Source of the DNA: Roseococcus sp.
GTDB lineage: Bacteria > Pseudomonadota > Alphaproteobacteria > Acetobacterales > Acetobacteraceae
Assembly (NCBI GenBank): GCA_026414745.1
Contig: JAOAIK010000037.1
Location: 122,786-186,785, forward strand
Length of the DNA: 64,000 bases
Direction: 5' to 3'
Positions 27,876 to 37,484 of this stretch are shown piece by piece. Both the position numbers and the translations under genes were made by a program. The notes under the pieces are model-generated. The model did no database searches and was not told where the DNA came from. It saw only the letters and a list, made by a program, of their open reading frames with translations. The first letter of the stretch is position 1; each line of letters begins with the position of its first letter.

Positions 27876-28931
27876 ATGAAGCGCTTCCGCACCCCCGAGG
27901 CGCCGCCGGTGGATGCCGCGCGGCTGGGTGAGGAGCTGCGCGACGCGCGGCTCGCGCTCGGCGCCTCCATCGAGGACATGGCCGCCCAGACCCGCATCCG
28001 GCGGGTCTATCTCATCGCGCTGGAGGAGGGACGGCTCAAGGATCTCCCCTCGCCGGCCTACGCCATCGGCTTCGTGCGGAACTACGCCGCCGCGCTCGGC
28101 CTCGACGTGAACGACATGGTGCGCCGCTTCCGCGAGGCGGCCTCCGGCCGGAAACAGGATCTCGTCTTCCCCGAGCCCGTGCCCGAGCGCGGCTTCCCGA
28201 CCGGGCTTCTCGTCCTGCTCGGCGCGGCGATCGCCATCGGCAGCTACATCACCTGGTACAACTGGACCGGCGCGGGGGACCGGACGGTGGATGCGGTGCC
28301 CCCGCCTCCGCCGCGGCTCGAGAGCGCGGTGCGCGAAGGCGAGGCGCTGCGGCCCGAGGGTCCGGCCACGCTGGGCGCCGCCCTCGCGCCGCCGCCGGCC
28401 GCCCCGCCCAGCCCGAGCCTGCCCGTCCCCACGCCGGTGCCGGTCCAGGTGCCCCCGGCCGCCCCCGCCCAGAGCGGCTCCGCGGCGGTCGGCGAGGGCC
28501 GCATGGTGATCCGCGCGCGGGGAGAGGCCTGGGTGCAGGTCCGCGACCCGCGCACGAACCAGAACCTGTTCGCGCGCGTGATGCGCCCCGGCGAGAGCTG
28601 GACCGTGCCCGCCGACCGCACGGGCCTGCTGCTTTCCACCGGCGCGGCCCAGAACATCGACGTGCTGGTGGACGGCCAGGTCTCCCAGGTCTTCGCCGCC
28701 ACCCAGGGGGTGCGGCGCGACGTGCCGCTCAACCCCGCCGAATTGCGCAACCGGCCGGCGCCTGCCGCACCCGCCGCCGCACCGGCCTCGCCGCCGGCCG
28801 CCCCGCCCCGCCCGCCGGCCACCCCCGCAGCTCCGCCCGCAGCGCCCGCGGCCGCGCCGCCCCCGCCCGCAAGGCTGCCGCCTTCCCCATCGTCCGCCCC
28901 CGCCGGTCCGCCGCAGATGGGACGGCCCTGA
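27876..28931 (+). CDS. rodZ: RodZ-like HTH/DUF4115 membrane protein
   Basis: About 351 residues. The N-terminal helix-turn-helix ([36 protein letters not shown] in two blocks, residues about 15-60) is followed by one membrane span (about 110-128), a Pro-rich linker, a DUF4115 domain ([15 protein letters not shown] to about residue 285) and a Pro/Ala-rich tail. RodZ links MreB filaments to the membrane and maintains rod shape. The start is uncertain between GTG 27864 and ATG 27876. The next gene is ispG, the same rodZ-ispG order as in E. coli, which strengthens the call. Confidence 0.85.
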   Translation: MKRFRTPEAPPVDAARLGEELRDARLALGASIEDMAAQTRIRRVYLIALEEGRLKDLPSPAYAIGFVRNYAAALGLDVNDMVRRFREAASGRKQDLVFPEPVPERGFPTGLLVLLGAAIAIGSYITWYNWTGAGDRTVDAVPPPPPRLESAVREGEALRPEGPATLGAALAPPPAAPPSPSLPVPTPVPVQVPPAAPAQSGSAAVGEGRMVIRARGEAWVQVRDPRTNQNLFARVMRPGESWTVPADRTGLLLSTGAAQNIDVLVDGQVSQVFAATQGVRRDVPLNPAELRNRPAPAAPAAAPASPPAAPPRPPATPAAPPAAPAAAPPPPARLPPSPSSAPAGPPQMGRP

Positions 28932-28940
28932 CGCCGCCCC

Positions 28941-28970
28941 TTGGGATGCTCCGCGCGCGCGGCCTATATC
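28941..28970 (+). promoter_or_regulatory. Candidate promoter for ispG
   Basis: TTGGGA at 28941-28946 and TATATC at 28965-28970 with an 18-nt spacer, 25 nt before the ispG ATG. Both hexamers match the housekeeping consensus in four of six positions, and the -10 is the only AT-rich run in an otherwise GC-rich gap. Confidence 0.4.
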
Positions 28971-28995
28971 TCCGACGCCACGCCCGAGGGATCCC

Positions 28996-30156
28996 ATGAG
29001 CTACCGCCCCTATCAGCACATCGCCCGCCGCAAGTCCCGTCAGATCCGCGTAGGCAAGGTGGCGGTCGGCGGCGACGCGCCGATCAGCGTGCAGACCATG
29101 ACGAATACGCTGACCTCGGACGCTGCGGCCACCATCGCGCAAATCCGCCGCTGCGAACTGGCCGGAGCGGACATCGTGCGCGTCTCCTGCCCCGACGAGG
29201 AGAGCACGGCGGCACTCAAGGAGATCGTGCGCGAGGTGAACGTGCCCATCGTGGCCGACATCCATTTCCACTACCGCCGCGCCATAGAGGCCGCCGAGGC
29301 GGGGGCGGCCTGCCTGCGCATCAACCCGGGCAACATCGGCAGCCCCGAACGGGTGAAGGAGGTGGTGAAGGCCGCGAAGGACCATGGCTGCGCCATCCGC
29401 ATCGGCGTGAACGCGGGCAGCCTGGAGCGGCACCTCCTCGAGAAATACGGCGAGCCCAACCCCGAGGCGCTGGTGGAATCCGCGCTGTGGCACGCCGACC
29501 ATCTGCTGCAGAACGACTTCCACGAGTTCAAGATCAGCGTGAAGGCCTCGGACGTCTTCCTCGCGGTGGCCGCCTACACGCAGCTGGCCGAGGCCTGCGA
29601 TCACCCGCTGCACATCGGCATCACCGAGGCGGGCGGGCGGCGCACCGGGACGGTGAAGAGCGCGATCGGGCTCGGCAACCTCCTCTGGGCCGGAATCGGC
29701 GACACCATCCGCGTCTCGCTCTCCACCGAGCCGGAGGAGGAGGTGCGGGTCGGCTGGGAGATCCTCAAGGCGCTGCATCTGCGCCACCGCGGGGTGAAGA
29801 TCATCTCCTGCCCCTCCTGCGCACGGCAGGGGTTCGACGTGGTGAAGACCGTCGCGATGCTCGAGGAGCGGCTCGCGCACATCGAGCAGCCGGTGACGCT
29901 CTCCATCATCGGCTGCGTGGTGAACGGCCCGGGCGAGGCGCTGATGACGGATATCGGCCTCACCGGCGGCGGGGCGGACAAGCACATGGTCTATGCCGCC
30001 GGCAAGCAGGACCACACCACCACCACCGAGGAGATGGTGGACCATCTCGTCGAGCTGGTGGAGCGGCGCGCCGCGCTGCTCAAGGCGGAGGCGGAGGCGA
30101 AGGCGGCGGCCGAGAGGGCGGCCAAGGCGGCCGCCGCGGCGCCTGCGGCGGAGTGA
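28996..30156 (+). CDS. ispG: 4-hydroxy-3-methylbut-2-en-1-yl diphosphate synthase (flavodoxin)
   Basis: A 386-residue MEP-pathway enzyme that converts MEcPP to HMBPP. It opens [20 protein letters not shown], has [11 protein letters not shown] and RINPGNIG in the TIM barrel, and the 4Fe-4S ligands in [11 protein letters not shown] and [10 protein letters not shown]. The last about 30 residues ([17 protein letters not shown]) are a low-complexity Ala/Lys tail beyond the usual end. It supplies isoprenoid precursors, relevant to ubiquinone (ubiG) and carotenoids (crtC) in the same window. Confidence 0.97.
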   Translation: MSYRPYQHIARRKSRQIRVGKVAVGGDAPISVQTMTNTLTSDAAATIAQIRRCELAGADIVRVSCPDEESTAALKEIVREVNVPIVADIHFHYRRAIEAAEAGAACLRINPGNIGSPERVKEVVKAAKDHGCAIRIGVNAGSLERHLLEKYGEPNPEALVESALWHADHLLQNDFHEFKISVKASDVFLAVAAYTQLAEACDHPLHIGITEAGGRRTGTVKSAIGLGNLLWAGIGDTIRVSLSTEPEEEVRVGWEILKALHLRHRGVKIISCPSCARQGFDVVKTVAMLEERLAHIEQPVTLSIIGCVVNGPGEALMTDIGLTGGGADKHMVYAAGKQDHTTTTEEMVDHLVELVERRAALLKAEAEAKAAAERAAKAAAAAPAAE

Positions 30157-30189
30157 CCGGGCGCCGCCCGCGCCCCCGCCGCCCTCCGG

Positions 30190-30357
30190 TCAGGATCCGA
30201 AGCCGGCCAGCCAGAAGATGAACATCATGAAGCCGAGGCCGCTCGCGCCGCGAAGGATGTAGCCGCCGAGCGGATCCGGCGCGTGGTCGTACCGCCGGCG
30301 GTGTTCGGGCGCGCGCAGGGCACGGGCGGGATGCGACGAGGCAGGGGGGCTGGTCAT
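30190..30357 (-). CDS. Small single-span membrane protein
   Basis: A 55-residue protein with a polar N-terminal half (MTSPPASSHPARALRAPEHR) and one C-terminal hydrophobic segment (LGFMMFIFWLAGFG). AGAGG lies seven bases before the ATG on the minus strand. The DPLGGYILRG bridge before the span recalls short membrane proteins conserved near ispG in related bacteria, but no family was recognised. The 278 nt upstream (30358-30635) hold a GCCACG/CGTGGC hairpin at 30408-30425 and no other gene. Confidence 0.5.
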   Translation of the reverse strand: MTSPPASSHPARALRAPEHRRRYDHAPDPLGGYILRGASGLGFMMFIFWLAGFGS

Positions 30358-30635
30358 GGGGCGGCCTCTGTGTGCTCGATGGGCTGCCCCGGTCTTGCAA
30401 GCCATGTGCCACGCGTCGTCGTGGCGCAAGGTCACCGAACTCCCTGGTGGCGTTGGACGCGGGGACCGGCGGCGGCGGGCGAAGGGACGCGCCGGCCCTC
30501 TCCGCCTTGCATAACGCGACGCGCTTTTCGTCCGCGGGCGGTCCGCGGCGCCCCCGCCGCGCGAAGCCCCCGCGCGCCATGGCGCGCGCAGGACCTGCGG
30601 GCGGGGGCGGCCCACCCGGGCGACCGGGCCTCGCT

Positions 30636-31091
30636 CTACGCGTAGACTTGGCTCAGGGTTTCCGCCACCAGCGCGGGGCGGTCGCTGCCTTCGATCTCGA
30701 CCTCGTTGTCCATGGTCAGGCGCACACCGCCCGGGATCGGCTCGCAGGCCTTCAGCGTGAGGTGAAGGCGGATGCGCGACCCCGCCGGCACGGGCGCGGT
30801 GAAGCGCACCCGGTTGCACCCGTAGTTGAGCGCCCGCGAGCGGTGCCGGATGCGGTAGATGCTGGGCGCGAGGCGCGGCAGCAGCGAGAGGGTGAGGAAA
30901 CCGTGCGCGATGGTCTTGCCGCCCGGCAGCTCGCGCTTCGCCCGCTCCACGTCCACATGGATCCACTGATGGTCGCCCGTCGCCTCGGCGAAGAGGTCGA
31001 TGGTCTTCTGGTCCACGGTGAACCACTCGCTGGTTCCGAGCTTGCGGCCGACCCACTGGGCCATGTCGGCGGGTGTGGCGATCTCGAGCAT
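30636..31091 (-). CDS. MaoC-like (R)-specific enoyl-CoA hydratase family protein
   Basis: A 151-residue hot-dog-fold protein. FAEATGDHQWIHVD near residue 33 carries the hydratase-2 motif with catalytic Asp and His; GKTIAHGFLTLSLLP is the second conserved block. Members hydrate trans-2-enoyl-CoAs, link beta-oxidation to polyhydroxyalkanoate synthesis, or act on other acyl-CoAs. GGGAGGAG precedes the ATG. It is monocistronic and divergent from the gene at 31254. Confidence 0.9.
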   Translation of the reverse strand: MLEIATPADMAQWVGRKLGTSEWFTVDQKTIDLFAEATGDHQWIHVDVERAKRELPGGKTIAHGFLTLSLLPRLAPSIYRIRHRSRALNYGCNRVRFTAPVPAGSRIRLHLTLKACEPIPGGVRLTMDNEVEIEGSDRPALVAETLSQVYA

Positions 31092-31253
31092 CCGGCTCCT
31101 CCCTTCATGTGCCGCGCAGAGTCGCGCGAAGACAATGTCCTGGCCAGCCCTGCAACCCTCTGTTAAGCGATCGCGCGCCATGGTGGGCGGGAACGCCGCA
31201 GCACGCGGCCCCGCAGCGCCAGCCCGGCGCGGCGGGCCAGCCAGGAAGAGCGC

Positions 31254-31772
31254 ATGGCCCCCCTTCCCATGATCCAGGAGCTCCCCGTCGCCGAGACGCT
31301 CTCGCCGCCGTCGCTGGCGGCGGCCGCCCTGTCGCGGGACGAGCGTGTGCTCGCCCATCTCTGCGCGCGCTGCGCCGGCGCGCTGGCCGCGCTGGCCGCG
31401 AGTCTCGAGGGCATCGAGCTGGTGCTGGAACGCCTCGGCGACGCGCCCGGGAACATCAAGGGCCGCGAAGAGGCGCGCGCGCTGGTGACGGAGGTCACGG
31501 CCATGCTCCGCCGTGACGGCCCGCCGCTGCTGCTGCGCGTGCAGGCCTTGCGGATGCATCTGCATCTCGCGGGGTTCATCGGCCCCGATTCGCTCGGTGC
31601 GGCGCTCGCCGCGCTGCAGGGCGAGATCGCCCGATTGGCGGAGCTGGAACTGCCCGAGGACCGTTCGGACATGACGGGCTGGTTCCTGCCGCTGCGCCAG
31701 GGCCGCGCCCATGCCATGCGGCTCGCCGCCGAATTCGTCAGCCATGCCCGCCGCCTGAGCGGCAGCCCCTGA
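31254..31772 (+). CDS. Hypothetical alpha-helical protein
   Basis: A 172-residue protein without recognised domain. It is almost all helix, rich in Ala, Leu, Arg and Glu, with no signal peptide or membrane span. The block RDERVLAHLCARCAGALAALAASLEGIE, taken in two parts, has two cysteines three residues apart. AGGAAGAG lies just before the ATG. It is convergent with the lipoprotein gene, 10 nt between stops. Real coding is supported by start context and even codon use; the role is unknown. Confidence 0.6.
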   Translation: MAPLPMIQELPVAETLSPPSLAAAALSRDERVLAHLCARCAGALAALAASLEGIELVLERLGDAPGNIKGREEARALVTEVTAMLRRDGPPLLLRVQALRMHLHLAGFIGPDSLGAALAALQGEIARLAELELPEDRSDMTGWFLPLRQGRAHAMRLAAEFVSHARRLSGSP

Positions 31773-31782
31773 CCGCCCCTCC

Positions 31783-32343
31783 CTACCGCCCCGTCTGCCA
31801 GAAGCTGGAGGGGGCGAGTCTGCCCGAGGGCGGCGTCACGGCCGCCCCGGTCGCGCCGGAGCCCGCGATGGGCGGCAGGGGCGAACTCGCGAGCGGCAGC
31901 GCCGTGCCGCCGGGTGTGACCGGGCGCATCGGCGCCGCCGCCTGCGGCGCGGCAGGAAAGGAGACGGGCGCCTCCGTCGCTGCCGGCGGGGTGGTGAAGG
32001 CGGGCACGACCGCGGAGGGCGCCGCCGCCAGCTCCGGCCCCGACGCCGGCGGCACGCCACCCGGCACGGGGAGGCAACGGAAGGCGATCCGGTAGCCGTC
32101 GCGCTCGATGCGCGTGGACTGCACCGAGATCATGCGGTTCATGTCCGCACAGTGCTGCGAGGCGCGGTTGAGGCCGCGTTCGACCGCTGCCGCCGGGCTC
32201 GGCCCCCGCTGCGCGAGGGTGAAGAGGCCATCGCCCTGCTCCTCGATCCCGTCCGCCACGGGGCGCGGCCCGGCGCAGCCCGCCAGGAGCACGATGCCCA
32301 GAAGCGCCACCGCCGGAGGCCGCACCCTTCCCCTCGCGCGCAT
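31783..32343 (-). CDS. Putative lipoprotein
   Basis: A 186-residue exported protein with the signal segment PAVALLGIVLLAGCAG, where LAGC is a lipobox and Cys about 22 the lipidated residue. The mature part has a small domain with two cysteines (SQHCADMN and AFRCLPVP) that could pair in the periplasm, then an Ala/Pro-rich low-complexity tail of about 80 residues. The start at 32343 gives a normal lipoprotein signal; the upstream extension does not. No known family. Confidence 0.7.
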   Translation of the reverse strand: MRARGRVRPPAVALLGIVLLAGCAGPRPVADGIEEQGDGLFTLAQRGPSPAAAVERGLNRASQHCADMNRMISVQSTRIERDGYRIAFRCLPVPGGVPPASGPELAAAPSAVVPAFTTPPAATEAPVSFPAAPQAAAPMRPVTPGGTALPLASSPLPPIAGSGATGAAVTPPSGRLAPSSFWQTGR

Positions 32344-32441
32344 CAGCCTCTCCCTTGCCGCCGATCCGTCCTGGCCTTCCCGCTTAACGTCAGCCGCCGG
32401 GCCGCGTAAAGCTTCGCGCGAAACGCCCCGGGAGGACATGG

Positions 32442-33413
32442 ATGCACCTGCGCCGCCGTTCGCTGCTCGCCGCCCCCGCCCTGCTCGCCGCGACGGCCGC
32501 CTCGGCGCAGGAGGCTTGGCCGAGCCGCCCCGTCACCATGATCGTGCCCTGGGCGCCGGGCGGCTCCAACGACATCGTGGCCCGCCTCTTCGCCCCCGTC
32601 TTCGAGGCGCGCACCGGCCAGCCCTTCGTGGTGGAGAACCGCCCGGGCGGCGGCGGCTCCATCGGCATGGGCCAGGCCATGCGCGCGCGGCCCGACGGGC
32701 ACACGCTCTTCGTCTCCTCCGCCTCCAACCACGTCTTCCACCCGCTCGTCTCGGGCGATCTCGGCTATGACGTGCGCGAGGCCTTCCACGGCGCGGCGAT
32801 GTGGGTGGACGTGCCGAACGTGGTGGCCGTGCACCCCTCCGTGCCCGCGCGCAGCATTCCCGAGCTGGTGGCGCTGATCCGCCGCACCCCGGGGGGGATG
32901 AGCTTCGGCTCCTCCGGCGTGGGCTCCTCCAACCATCTGGCGGGGGAGCTGTTCCGCATGCGCACGGGGCTCGACATGACGCATGTGCCCTATCGCGGCG
33001 GCGGGCCGGTGCTGACGGACCTGATCGCGGGCACCATCCCGCTCGCCTTCATGAACCTGCCCACGGTGATCCCGCCCATGCAGGCGGGGCGGGTGCGGGT
33101 GCTCGCCGTCTGCACGGCCGAACGCGTCTCGCTGCGCCCCGATCTGCCCACCGTGATGGAGGGCGGCGTGCCCGACTATGCGGTGCGCTCCTGGACGGGG
33201 CTTTTCGCGCCGCGCGGAACGCCGGCGGCGGTGCTCTCGCGCGCCGCGCAGATCTCGCGCGAGGCGATGGAGGTGGCGAGCGTGAAGCAGCGCCTCACCG
33301 ACCTCGGCAGCGAGCCCATCTGGATGGACGCCGCCGCCACCGACCGCTTCGTGCGCGAGGAATACGACCGCTGGGGCCCGATCGTGCGCGCCGCGGGCGT
33401 CAAGATCGAATAG
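32442..33413 (+). CDS. Bug/TctC-family periplasmic solute receptor
   Basis: A 323-residue Bug receptor with a signal peptide (MHLRRRSLLAAPALLAATAASA) and the ligand loop IVPWAPGGSNDIVAR, then PYRGGGPVLTDLIAG and the C-terminal FVREEYDRWGPIV. It is clearly diverged from the other two receptors in the window. A weak TTAACG (32384) and TAAAGC (32407) pair with a 17-nt spacer precedes it. Its 3' end overlaps the convergent hydrolase gene by 14 nt. It may bind a substrate of the deacetylase/amidase block that follows. Confidence 0.92.
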   Translation: MHLRRRSLLAAPALLAATAASAQEAWPSRPVTMIVPWAPGGSNDIVARLFAPVFEARTGQPFVVENRPGGGGSIGMGQAMRARPDGHTLFVSSASNHVFHPLVSGDLGYDVREAFHGAAMWVDVPNVVAVHPSVPARSIPELVALIRRTPGGMSFGSSGVGSSNHLAGELFRMRTGLDMTHVPYRGGGPVLTDLIAGTIPLAFMNLPTVIPPMQAGRVRVLAVCTAERVSLRPDLPTVMEGGVPDYAVRSWTGLFAPRGTPAAVLSRAAQISREAMEVASVKQRLTDLGSEPIWMDAAATDRFVREEYDRWGPIVRAAGVKIE

Positions 33414-34659
33414 CGTCGAGCAGGAAGCCGAGGAACAGGGCGGGGTTCTCCGCGAAGGGAAAGTGGCCGATCCCGGGCATGGGCACGAAGCGCGCGCCCG
33501 GGATCTTCGCCGCCGTCGCGGCCGAGGCCTCCTGCGTGCAGGAATAGTCGTATTCGCCCGTCAGCAGCGTCAGCGGGCAGGCGCGCGTGTCGATGCGCTC
33601 GACGCGCCCGCGCGCGTCCCAGCCGCCGGAATAGAACAGGATGTCGCCGGGGAAGGTGCCGAAGCCGCCCTGGCTGTAGTGCCACCAGATCTCGGCCGCG
33701 CATTCGGCCGGCGACTGCGGGGCCATCAGCCCCTCGATCCATTCGGGCGTGAAGGCCATGGCGTTCACCGCCGGGTGCAGCGGAAACAGGGTGCGCCGGC
33801 CGGGGATGTGCTCGCAGGCCTCGCAGGCGAGGATGCGCGCGAAGCGCCCGGGCGCGCGCAGCGCCAACTCCAGGCAGATCTCGCCCGACATGGAGGCGCC
33901 GAGCAGGATGGGCGGCTCGGCGAAGCCCCAGGCCTCGCGGAAGCCGAGCACGATCTCCGCATAGAGATCGGTGGTGAGCTCCCAGGCCCCGGGCGCGGCG
34001 ATGGGCGGGGAGCGGCCATGGCCCGGCAGGTCGAAGGCGACCAGCGAGAGGCCGGCGGCGCGGAACCCCGGCTCGGCGGCGAGGCGGTGGAACTGGCGCG
34101 AATCGCTGCCCGCCGTGTGCAGGCCGAGCACGGGCCGCCCCTGCCCGTGCTGCTCGGCATAGACCACCACCTCGCGCCCGGCCGCGCGCAGCGTGAGGTA
34201 GCGGCCCTGCGCCTGCGGGCAGGGTGCGGGCGTGCCGAGGCGCGGACGCAGGCTCTCGGGCGCGGGCCCCGCCGCGCCGGACAGGGCCCAGCGGGCGAGT
34301 TCGCAGGCCCGGCGCAGGAGATGCGCGTGCTGCAGCCAGGGCAGCTCCTCGCCCTCCATCGCGAAGCCGGGCACGCGCATGCGCAGGGCGAAGAGGTTGT
34401 GGTGGTGGCGCACCGGCAGCCTGTCGAGGAAGCGCGCCCAGGTGCCGGCCTCGGCCGTGAAGCGCGTGGGCGCCTCGGCCCCCGGCGTGGCCTCCGCGCG
34501 GCCGTCGGCGAAGGTCAGGGTCACGGCGGCGCCCGGCTGGAGGAAGGCGAAGCGCGCCGCCGCCCCGGGCAGCCAGCGCCGCAGCACCGCATCCCCGGCG
34601 AGCAGCGCCTGCCAGCGCGCCAGCCCTTCGCCCTGCATCAGCGCCGCCCAGCCCGCCAT
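33400..34659 (-). CDS. Alpha/beta hydrolase with N-terminal SCP2-like domain
   Basis: A 419-residue two-part protein. Residues about 1-125 resemble an SCP2 sterol-carrier fold (FLQPGAAVTLTFADGRAEA, then a helix ELPWLQHAHLLRRACEL). Residues about 150-419 are an alpha/beta hydrolase: oxyanion region LGLHTAGSDSRQFHR, LPGHGRS, nucleophile elbow LLGASMSGEI with Ser as nucleophile, LLTGEYDYSC for the acid and GIGHFPFAENP for the histidine. The fusion suggests lipophilic substrate capture followed by ester or C-C bond hydrolysis. It faces the Bug receptor and diverges from the deacetylase genes across 171 nt. Confidence 0.8.
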   Translation of the reverse strand: MAGWAALMQGEGLARWQALLAGDAVLRRWLPGAAARFAFLQPGAAVTLTFADGRAEATPGAEAPTRFTAEAGTWARFLDRLPVRHHHNLFALRMRVPGFAMEGEELPWLQHAHLLRRACELARWALSGAAGPAPESLRPRLGTPAPCPQAQGRYLTLRAAGREVVVYAEQHGQGRPVLGLHTAGSDSRQFHRLAAEPGFRAAGLSLVAFDLPGHGRSPPIAAPGAWELTTDLYAEIVLGFREAWGFAEPPILLGASMSGEICLELALRAPGRFARILACEACEHIPGRRTLFPLHPAVNAMAFTPEWIEGLMAPQSPAECAAEIWWHYSQGGFGTFPGDILFYSGGWDARGRVERIDTRACPLTLLTGEYDYSCTQEASAATAAKIPGARFVPMPGIGHFPFAENPALFLGFLLDAIRS

Positions 34660-34830
34660 GGCCTCCCTCCCCTGCCGTCGCTGGCGGCGATGTTCGGCCG
34701 AGTGGCGGGTCCGGGCAACTGCGCGCGAGCGGTTTCCAGATGACGGGACACCGCTCTCGCTTCGTCAGCCCGAGCGGCTTCACGCCATGGCCGATTCCAG
34801 CCATGTGCGATCCGCTCTAGGCTCGCCGCC

Positions 34831-35733
34831 ATGAGGCTGCCCGAACACCGCCGCTACGCGCACAGCGCCATCCCCGCCCGCCCCGTCTATGACTGGCCGG
34901 GAGGGGCGCGCCTCGCGCTGCTCGTGGTCAACAACATCGAGCATTTCGCCTATCGCGCCGGCCTCGGCTCCGACGTGACGGGCCCCGCGCCGGTGCAGAA
35001 CCAGCGCGCCTATGCCTGGCGCGACTACGGCAACCGCGTGGGGCTGTGGAACCTGCTCGAGCTGCTGGACGAGCTCGCGATCCCCGCCGCGCACAACATC
35101 AACAGCGCGGCGCTGGACGCCTGCCCCGAGATCGCGCCCGCGCTGCGCGCCCGCGGCGACGAGTTCATCGGCCATGGCCGCACCAACTCCGAACGCCAGG
35201 ACGGGCTGTGGGAGGAGGACGAGCGCCGGCTGATCGAGGAGAGCCGCGACGCGCTGGCGCGCCATGCCGGCGCGGCGCCGCGCGGCTGGCTCGGCCCCTA
35301 CATCGCGCAGTCTCCCGTCACGCTCGATCTGCTGCGCGAGGCGGGCTTCACCTATGTGATGGACTGGCCGGCCGACGACCAGCCCTTCTGGATGAGCACC
35401 CGCGCCGGGCCCATCCTCTCCGTGCCCTATTCGGTCGAGCTGAACGACAGCCCGGCGCTGGTGATGCGCCACCACACGGGGCGCGAGTTCGCCGACATGA
35501 TCGTGGACCAGTTCGAGGAGATGCTGGCCCAGTCCGAGCGCCGCCCGCTGGTGATGAGCGTGGTGCTCCACCCCTTCATCCTCGGCCAGCCGCACCGGCT
35601 GCGGCCGCTGCGCCAGGCGCTGCGCCATGTGCTGGCCCGGCGCGAGCGGCTGTGGGTCACCCGCCCCGGCGCGCTGGCCGACTACGTCGCGGCCCTGCCG
35701 CGCGGCGTGGTTCCCGGCTCCGAGCAGGTCTGA
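34831..35733 (+). CDS. Polysaccharide-deacetylase-fold (NodB-like) protein
   Basis: A 300-residue carbohydrate-esterase-4-fold protein. The N-terminus (PVYDWPGGARLALLVVNNIEHF) resembles PuuE-type enzymes, and GDEFIGHGRTNSE carries the metal-binding histidine, followed by GWLGPYIAQS and a C-terminal SVVLHPFILGQPHR histidine block. The usual NodB first aspartate motif is replaced, so substrate and metal use are uncertain; amide or imide hydrolysis is as likely as sugar deacetylation. It is followed after 1 nt by a related PuuE-like gene. Confidence 0.82.
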   Translation: MRLPEHRRYAHSAIPARPVYDWPGGARLALLVVNNIEHFAYRAGLGSDVTGPAPVQNQRAYAWRDYGNRVGLWNLLELLDELAIPAAHNINSAALDACPEIAPALRARGDEFIGHGRTNSERQDGLWEEDERRLIEESRDALARHAGAAPRGWLGPYIAQSPVTLDLLREAGFTYVMDWPADDQPFWMSTRAGPILSVPYSVELNDSPALVMRHHTGREFADMIVDQFEEMLAQSERRPLVMSVVLHPFILGQPHRLRPLRQALRHVLARRERLWVTRPGALADYVAALPRGVVPGSEQV

Positions 35734-35734
35734 G

Positions 35735-36622
35735 ATGCCGCCGGGCCGCGTCTTCGAGGAGTATGGCCCCCGCCCGCCCGATCCGCGCTGGCCGAACGGC
35801 GCGCGCGTCGCGCTCAACTTCGTGATCAACCACGAGGAGGGCGGCGAGGAGAGCGTGCCCGACGGCGACCCGAAATCCGAGGCGGGGCTGACCGAGGGCA
35901 GCAGCGCGCCGGTGAAGGGGCGCGACCTCGCGGCCGAGAGCATGTTCGCCTATGGCAGCCGGGTGGGCTTCTGGCGCCTGCACCGGCTGTTCACCGAGCG
36001 CGGCCTGCCCTGCACCGTCTTCGCCGTGGCGCGCGCGCTGGAGCGCACGCCGATGTGCGCCGCCGCGATCCGCGCCGCGGGCTGGGACGTGGCGGCGCAT
36101 GGCTGGAAATGGGAGATGCACGCGGGCATGGAGGAGGCGGTGGAGCGCGCGCGGATCGCCGAGGCCACCGCCCTCATCGCGCGCCTCATGGGCGCGCCGC
36201 CGCTCGGCTGGTACACCCGCTACGCGCCCTCCGAGCACACGCGGCGGCTGCTCGCGGAGGCGGGCTACCTCTACGACAGCGACGCCTATGACGACGAGCT
36301 GCCCTACTGGCGCGAGGTGAACGGCAAGCCGCACCTCGTCATCCCCTACAACCTGGCGCACAACGACGCGCGCTTCATCCGCCAGGGCATCACCGGCGGC
36401 GAGGAGTTCTTCCGCTACATCCAGGGCGCGGTGGAGATGCTGCTCTCCGAGCCCGGCGGGCGGATGCTGAGCGTGGGCCTGCACAACCGCATCATCGGCC
36501 AGCCCGGCCGCGCCATCGGGCTGGCGCGGCTGCTCGACTGGGTGGCGGCGCAGCCGGGCGTGTGGGTGTGCCGGCGCGAGGACATCGCGCGCCACTGGCT
36601 GCGCGAGCACCCGCCGGGATAG
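35735..36622 (+). CDS. PuuE-like allantoinase/polysaccharide deacetylase family protein
   Basis: A 295-residue protein resembling PuuE allantoinases of the deacetylase fold: EYGPRPPDPRWPNGARVALNF, NHEEGGEESV, YGSRVGFWRLHRLFTERG, AHGWKWEM, GWYTRYAPS and the C-terminal HNRIIGQPGRA...VWVCRREDIARHW. PuuE opens allantoin to allantoate. No other purine-catabolism gene is visible, and some loops differ (GSSAPVKGRDLAAES), so a different cyclic amide may be the substrate. The ATG lies 1 nt after the preceding stop, so the two related genes form one unit. Confidence 0.82.
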   Translation: MPPGRVFEEYGPRPPDPRWPNGARVALNFVINHEEGGEESVPDGDPKSEAGLTEGSSAPVKGRDLAAESMFAYGSRVGFWRLHRLFTERGLPCTVFAVARALERTPMCAAAIRAAGWDVAAHGWKWEMHAGMEEAVERARIAEATALIARLMGAPPLGWYTRYAPSEHTRRLLAEAGYLYDSDAYDDELPYWREVNGKPHLVIPYNLAHNDARFIRQGITGGEEFFRYIQGAVEMLLSEPGGRMLSVGLHNRIIGQPGRAIGLARLLDWVAAQPGVWVCRREDIARHWLREHPPG

Positions 36623-36654
36623 CGGGGCGCGCGGGGCTGTGGCTTGATGGAGGG

Positions 36655-37482
36655 ATGCGCGTCACCGTCATCCAGATGAACCAGGGCAGCGACAAGGCCG
36701 CCAACATCGCCCAGGCGCGGCGGCTGATGCAGGCCGCGCTGGAGGCGGACCGCCCGCAGATGCTCTGCCTGCCCGAGACCTGGACGAACCTCGGCGGCGG
36801 GCGCGCGGCGCGCGAGGCGGCGGCCGAGGCGCTGCCCGAGCCCGGCGGCACGGGCGGCCCGGCCTACGAGTTCCTGCGCGAGGTGGCGCGCGGCGCGGGC
36901 GTGCATGTGCATGGCGGCTCGCTCATCGAGCGGGGGGCGGAGACGCTCTTCAACACCACCCTCGTCTTCGACCCCGAGGGGCGCGAGGTCGCGCGCTACC
37001 GCAAGATCCACCTCTTCGACATCGTCGGCCCCGACGGCACCGGCTACCGCGAGAGCGCGCTCTACGGGGCGGGTGACTCGCTCGTCACCTTCGAGGCGGG
37101 CGGGACGCGCTTCGGCTGCACCATCTGCTACGACATGCGCTTCCCCGAGCAGTATCTCGCGCTGCGGCGGCTGGGCGCGGAGGCGATCCTCGTGCCCTCC
37201 AACTTCACGCTGATGACGGGCAAGGACCACTGGGAGGTGCTGCTGCGCGCCCGCGCCATCGAGACGCAGTGCTGGATCATCGCCGCCGCCTCGCATGGCG
37301 GCTACGAGGAGCGCGGCGCGCTGCGCCAGGTCTATGGCCACTCCCTCATCGCCGACCCCTGGGGGCATGTGGTGGCGAAGTGCAGCGACGGCGTGGGCTG
37401 GGCCACCGCGCGCCTGGATGCGGCGCTGACCGGGCGGGTGCGCCGCGACATGCCGGTGCTCGAGCACCGCCGCCTCGCCTGA
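36655..37482 (+). CDS. Nitrilase-superfamily carbon-nitrogen hydrolase (Nit1/Nit2-like amidase)
   Basis: A 275-residue C-N hydrolase with the Glu-Lys-Cys triad: CLPETW near residue 43, YRKIHLFD near 115 and [12 protein letters not shown] near 155. The pattern is that of the Nit branch, which includes deaminated-glutathione amidase and omega-amidase. It comes 32 nt after the PuuE-like gene and 2 nt before nadK, so it probably belongs to the same transcript. With the two deacetylase-fold hydrolases this gives three successive amide-bond enzymes. Confidence 0.9.
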   Translation: MRVTVIQMNQGSDKAANIAQARRLMQAALEADRPQMLCLPETWTNLGGGRAAREAAAEALPEPGGTGGPAYEFLREVARGAGVHVHGGSLIERGAETLFNTTLVFDPEGREVARYRKIHLFDIVGPDGTGYRESALYGAGDSLVTFEAGGTRFGCTICYDMRFPEQYLALRRLGAEAILVPSNFTLMTGKDHWEVLLRARAIETQCWIIAAASHGGYEERGALRQVYGHSLIADPWGHVVAKCSDGVGWATARLDAALTGRVRRDMPVLEHRRLA

Positions 37483-37484
37483 GC

